From contig JAJAGP010000016.1 in assembly GCA_025084515.1 (NCBI GenBank), positions 1,315,877 through 1,379,876 of the forward strand: a DNA stretch of 64,000 nt. The letters run 5' to 3'. The position numbers and the translations under genes were made by a program. This stretch comes from Ancistrus triradiatus. Its lineage: Eukaryota; Chordata; Actinopteri; Siluriformes; Loricariidae. How positions within the stretch are numbered: position 1 is the first letter of the stretch; each line of letters starts with the position of its first letter. Below are positions 59,807-64,000 of the stretch, piece by piece. A model generated the notes under the pieces. That model made no database searches. It was not told the origin of the DNA and was given only the letters and a program-made list of their open reading frames with translations.

Positions 59807-62800
59807 TCACTCCGCTATGGGTGGAGGGAAGGTGGCATCGATGAGTTCGTACAGACTGTTGTGGGAGAACTGCAGGCTGATGCTGTCATTTTGCAGAGAG
59901 GATGCTCCCTCCATCTGTGCTAATTTATGAAGCTCACGGCATCTCAGAGGTACGACCTACTCGAAAGGAAAAAAAAAGACAAGACACAAAGCCAGTATCA
60001 GATCAATCTGCTGGTCAACATGGCAACTAAGTGCACTTGGAGAATGTCATCTGCCTTGTTCTGTGTTCATATGTCTTTGCGTTTGGCTAGTGTTATTATG
60101 AAAAGCAAGAGAGAAAAGCCAGAAATCGGGGCTCCTGGCAACGGCTTAGAAGGTGTCTAGACTATTGATGTTAATAACATCTCCTAATGTTAGCCTAACA
60201 TTGTAGCACTAAGATGTATTTGGACATGGACAAAGCGAAGAGTGATTTACCTTCACAAATATCAGTTTCTTCTCCAGTGGCTTTCCATCTGGGAATTTTT
60301 CCCCAAAGCACAAATAGATGGTGTACTCTGGTGAGCCTCCTCGGTTCTCTGTGAAAGCGATGAGATCTGAAAAAGAAAGAAGCACAAAAGCCTGCATGAC
60401 ACAGCAACCAGGCAGCTAAATATTGAGCACACCAAGATGACAATGCAGGTTTACAAGTGATAATTATCCATGGCTGCCTAGTATCTTACCTTTCTTGTAC
60501 TTTTCAAAGCTAAACAGCAGGTCTTCCTGGTTTTGGAGCAGCTTTCTAGGCTCGGCATGGTTCTGGAGGTCCGTTGGATCGCTGGTGCTGACGAACACGT
60601 TGCACTTGTCTTGGCGGTAGCCATAGATGCCTGAAGGGCGCACCGCCAGCAGCAGACCCCTTTTAATGTTATACAGGATGCGCTTGGTGTACTGGATCTG
60701 CTTGTGGTCTGTAAGCCCCTCAGTGCTGGGAAAGGGCACAGACTCCCCCTTCAGCTCATACTGATCACACTGTGCGTGAAGCTGAACGAACTGACTTGAA
60801 CACTTGACATTCCACATCTCCTCTCTCCTGTAGTGAATGGAGATCTCCAGCTCAAAGGGGTTAAATGGGATGGCTGGAATCTGTTGACCTGAAAAGATGC
60901 AAATAGCAAACAAAAGATTGGAAAAACAGAAAAACATTTATTGTTCATCTGAACATGTGTTGATTTGGAGGTGTTTGTGTGTCCATGTTGTTGAAAGATC
61001 CCTTTACAGTTTAAAACCTTAACCTCCTGGTCAATCATATTTGGGGATTTACAGTCCTGCTACATGGGGACCTCATGATGCCATCAATCTTTACAAGAGC
61101 ACCTTGACCACATGCAAACAAAAGCAAGCATTAATGATTGGCCACCATGTACTCGTATCAGGTGCTGTTTCTAGTATGAAGTTCATCTGTCTCCCAACAT
61201 GATAATAGCATTCTTTCAGAAGTGATATCCTTAAAGAACCAATGTAATGGTTCTTGTAATTACAGGGATATTGAAAAAGGGAATTTCACTTAACAGTCTT
61301 CTTGTACACAAAGATGCAAAAGATTAGTCATTAGTTGGTAATTTGCCACAGTCCATCAGGGTCATGTTTTAGCCTGGTCAGATTTGAACCCTATGGAGAC
61401 TATTTGATGTTTTCAACTACTCGGCAACTGAATCCATTATCACTGAGTGGCCAACACTTAATAATCTGATAACTGCAGAAAATCAGATATTGTCAGTAAT
61501 CTGATCAATGAGTACACATGCCCTTGAGTAATTGGATAATGGGAAACCTCCGGGTTTACAAGACTCGGGCAGTAATCTCACAGAAGATGTGACATAAATT
61601 TCAAACTTTAATATTAAATGATCAATTTTTTTTTCATTTTCTCAATTATATACTGCATTTCAGAGTCTCCACAAAGTGTGCGATAGCTATTTCACTGCCT
61701 TTAATTCCGGGGTTGCCAGATCCCACAATAAAAAAAACAAACCCTCAGAGTCAATGGAAAAAGAGGCCAAATAAAGTCTTTAGAATACGTGGACTTGGCA
61801 ACTGTGTCACGTGTGCATACCGAGGTAACTGGTATACATGCTATGCTATGAAATCCAGCTTTCTCTATTGGATTTCTTAAGCTGAGTTCTAGATTGGAGT
61901 TAGCTGTTTACATGACCGCTTGAATATCAGATAACTGCAGAAATATGACTATGATCGGATTATTAAGTGCATGTAAACACGAGTGATTTTGTAAATTTTG
62001 GTTTTCCCATTTTTTTTGCCCAGGAGTCAGTTATGGACTTTCAATTTCTCCTTGGCCTGACATTTCTCCTCCTTGTGTGCAATGTCACTGTGCTTACATA
62101 ACCTCTTCCAGGCAATATTGTTAGCAACCTTTGAGACATTTTCATATGGCCCTGATTGGAGTAAAGGAATTTTAACTGCTTGTGTATTTATAGATGCATT
62201 ATTTGACGTGTCAACAACCACCTGTCAATTTTGTGTTGAATGCTCCTTGGTTTTGCAAATTGACAAAAGGATTTTACAATTGCAATCTCATATTAATACC
62301 CCAAATAAATGGTTAAGGCGCAAAAATACACCGGACACTCTGTGCCAGTAAAAACTCAAGGATCATAATAGTTAAACGTTTTAAATTGTGCTAATAATTT
62401 CACTACCATGGTGTGAGAGATATTACTTTTTAAAAGTAATTAGCTAGTTTTTTTGGTTTGTTTGTTTTTTTGACAGGGTACTCCTGGTCTGCGTCATGTA
62501 CCACCTGTATAAAGTGTTTAGAGCTGTAATAAACTCATTTAAGCAGCTTATCGATTCATACATACCTGTAGCAAAGGGTTGCTGTACATAAACATCTCCT
62601 AGAGCAGGCACGTTACTCATAACGCAATGCTCCTGTTGCATGGCTGGCACTGATAGTCCAAAGAAGTTATTTGGAACTGCTAGATTTTGCTGTTGATAGG
62701 CTGCCCAGGGATTGGTTTCTTAAAAAATAAATAAAACAATGTCCTTAATAGAATAAATAAAAATGGGATCTAATACATATTGTCCACTTGTGTTAACTTG

Positions 62801-62910
62801 TTTATGTCTAAATGAACAATTAGCAAGCATGTAGTTAAAAAGTGTTATAAGGGAATACCTGCAGGTTGTTGACCTAAATTCAATGAACCCATTTGGTCTG
62901 GCAAATCGTG
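59807..62910 (-). CDS. irf7: IRF7, interferon regulatory factor 7 (partial: 3' five coding exons)
   Basis: Minus-strand exons in transcript order are 62910-62859, 62718-62566, 60888-60490, 60366-60251 and 59956-59807. They total 870 nt with phases 1, 1, 1 and 0, and stop TGA at 59809-59807. The 399-nt exon encodes the IRF-association domain: FELEISIHYR, VPFPSTEGLTDHKQIQYTKR, ILYNIKRGLLLAVRPSGIYG, RQDKCNVFVSTSDPTD and LLFSFEKYKKG. The next exon gives FTENRGGSPEYTIYLCFGEK. The tail has LYELIDATFPPPIAE. The N-terminal Trp-repeat DNA-binding exons are not in the window. IRF7 drives type I interferon transcription after phosphorylation of its C-terminal serines (family knowledge; the last exon is Ser-rich). 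IRF3 is the alternative by sequence alone; convergence with PHRF1 supports IRF7. Confidence 0.88.
61437..61985. mobile_element. MITE copy 3 (longest), IRF7 intron
   Basis: The left end ACTTAATAATCTGATAACTG and the right end ATCGGATTATTAAGTGCATG are inverted repeats. It is about 550 bp with no open frame, in the intron between the 62566-62718 and 60490-60888 exons. It serves as the reference copy for the family. Confidence 0.7.
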
Positions 62911-63314
62911 CTGTGTACAAAATGATAAGAATGAATGGCTTTAGACTTTGCTCCTGATTTAAACATCGGTTATTAAACAATCAGCTTTTTAAACAAATAA
63001 ACATTTTATAATGGTATGCATGAAATCAATATTTCAGAAAAAATATATTTACGGTGTCTTGTGTTTTCTAGAAATTAATGAAAATCTGTTATACAAAAAG
63101 AGGAGTTACCCAGACTTCCATTATGATAGTAACATAAGTAACAGTGCAAAGCTAAATATGTCTTGGAGAAAAGTATAGATATTAACAGTGTCTTGGAAAA
63201 TTGTGTTCAATTTGTTTTTGGTCTTTCTTTAACTAGTACTTGTTATGTCCTGATGAGCAGACTTCACACTTTAGTGCTTCAGTGGATTGGCGCTGTTGAG
63301 ATTAAAACTCGAAT

Positions 63315-64000
63315 TACAGTGGTGCTTGAAAGTTTGTGAACTCTTTAGAATTTTCTATATTTCTGCATAAATATGACCTAAAACATCCTCAGATTTTCAC
63401 CCAAGCCCTAAAAGTAGATAAAGAGAACCCAGTTAAACAAATGAGACAAAAATATTATACTTGGTCATTTATTTATTCATGAAAATGATTCAATATTACA
63501 TATTAGTGAGTGACAAAAAGAACTAAACGATTCACTGCTCACTTCAGGTCCTTCCACAACATTCGATTGGATTAAGATCAGGACTTTGACTTGGCCATTC
63601 CAAAACATTAACTTTTATTCTTCTTTAACCATTCTTTGGTAGAACGACTTGTGTGCTTAGGGTCGTTGTCTTGCTGCATGACCCACCTTCTCTTGAGATT
63701 CAGTACATGGACAGATGTCCTGACATTTTCCTTTAGAATTCTCTGATATAATTCAGAATTCATTGTTCCATCAATGATGGCAAGCCGTCCTGGCCCAGAT
63801 GCAGCAAAACAGGCCCAAACCATGATACTACCACCACCATGTTTCACAGATGGGATAAGGTTCTTATGCTGGAATGCAGTGGTTTCCTTTCTCTAAACAA
63901 AACGCTTTTCTTTTAAACCAAAAAGTTCTATTTTGGTCTCATCCATCCACAAACAATTCTTCCAATAGCCTTCTGGCTCGTCCACATGATCTTTAGCAAA
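63315..64000 (-). mobile_element. Tc1-like element running off the right edge
   Basis: It begins with the TACAGTGGTGCTTGAAAGTT terminal repeat. The minus strand at 63608-63847 encodes KHGGGSIMVWACFAASGPGR and VMQQDNDPKHTSRSTKEWLK, the catalytic region of the same family as 16925-18275. It probably lies in an IRF7 intron upstream of the exon at 62859-62910. Confidence 0.88.

Noticed and set aside
63110..63151. Possible 42-nt IRF7 exon (minus strand) between an ATTTAG acceptor and a GTAACT donor
   Set aside because: The peptide in the needed phase is not IRF-like, and both splice sites are weak to moderate.

Overview
The window is nuclear DNA from a teleost fish. The evidence is split genes with GT/AG introns, Tc1/mariner transposons at high density, two tRNA-derived SINE families with typical fish tails, and AT-rich introns with microsatellites. 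An otophysan such as a catfish would fit the Tc1 load, but the species cannot be fixed from this sequence.

Three protein genes and one microRNA locus lie in the order RASSF7 (+), mir-210 (-), PHRF1 (+), IRF7 (-). From established knowledge, this is the gene order and orientation of human 11p15.5 (RASSF7, MIR210/MIR210HG, PHRF1, IRF7), so the block is ancient conserved synteny. RASSF7 (4198-11169) is complete in four coding exons, 401 codons plus stop. PHRF1 (34464-56975) is complete in 17 coding exons, 1523 codons plus stop, with every splice phase closing. IRF7 (59807 to beyond the right part of the window) is partial: five 3' coding exons with the IRF-association domain are present, and the DNA-binding-domain exons lie outside.

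Region by region. 1-4100: repeats (a mariner fragment, a LINE 3' end, a SINE) and unassigned DNA. 4119-11169: RASSF7, with introns carrying nested Tc1 elements and a SINE. 11170-26200: gene-poor, filled with Tc1 elements, SINEs and microsatellites. 26225-27500: mir-210 hairpin on the minus strand, with a likely spliced non-coding host transcript and a GC-rich promoter carrying three hypoxia-type ACGTGC motifs. 27500-33480: repeats plus a genuine tRNA-Thr(AGT) gene. 33480-58580: PHRF1, with introns holding SINEs, a split mariner, a near full-length Tc1, a pogo-like fragment and two copies of a palindromic MITE. 58780-64000: the 3' part of IRF7 with a third MITE copy and another Tc1 at the right edge.

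Function, mostly from established family knowledge. RASSF7 is a Ras-association/coiled-coil protein of the N-terminal RASSF class. mir-210 is the main hypoxia-induced microRNA. PHRF1 is a RING plus PHD ubiquitin ligase that binds the RNA polymerase II CTD and acts in DNA repair and TGF-beta signalling. IRF7 is an interferon transcription factor. They form a syntenic block, not an operon. The strongest observation is the mir-210 locus, where a consensus 5' splice site sits at the base of the hairpin.
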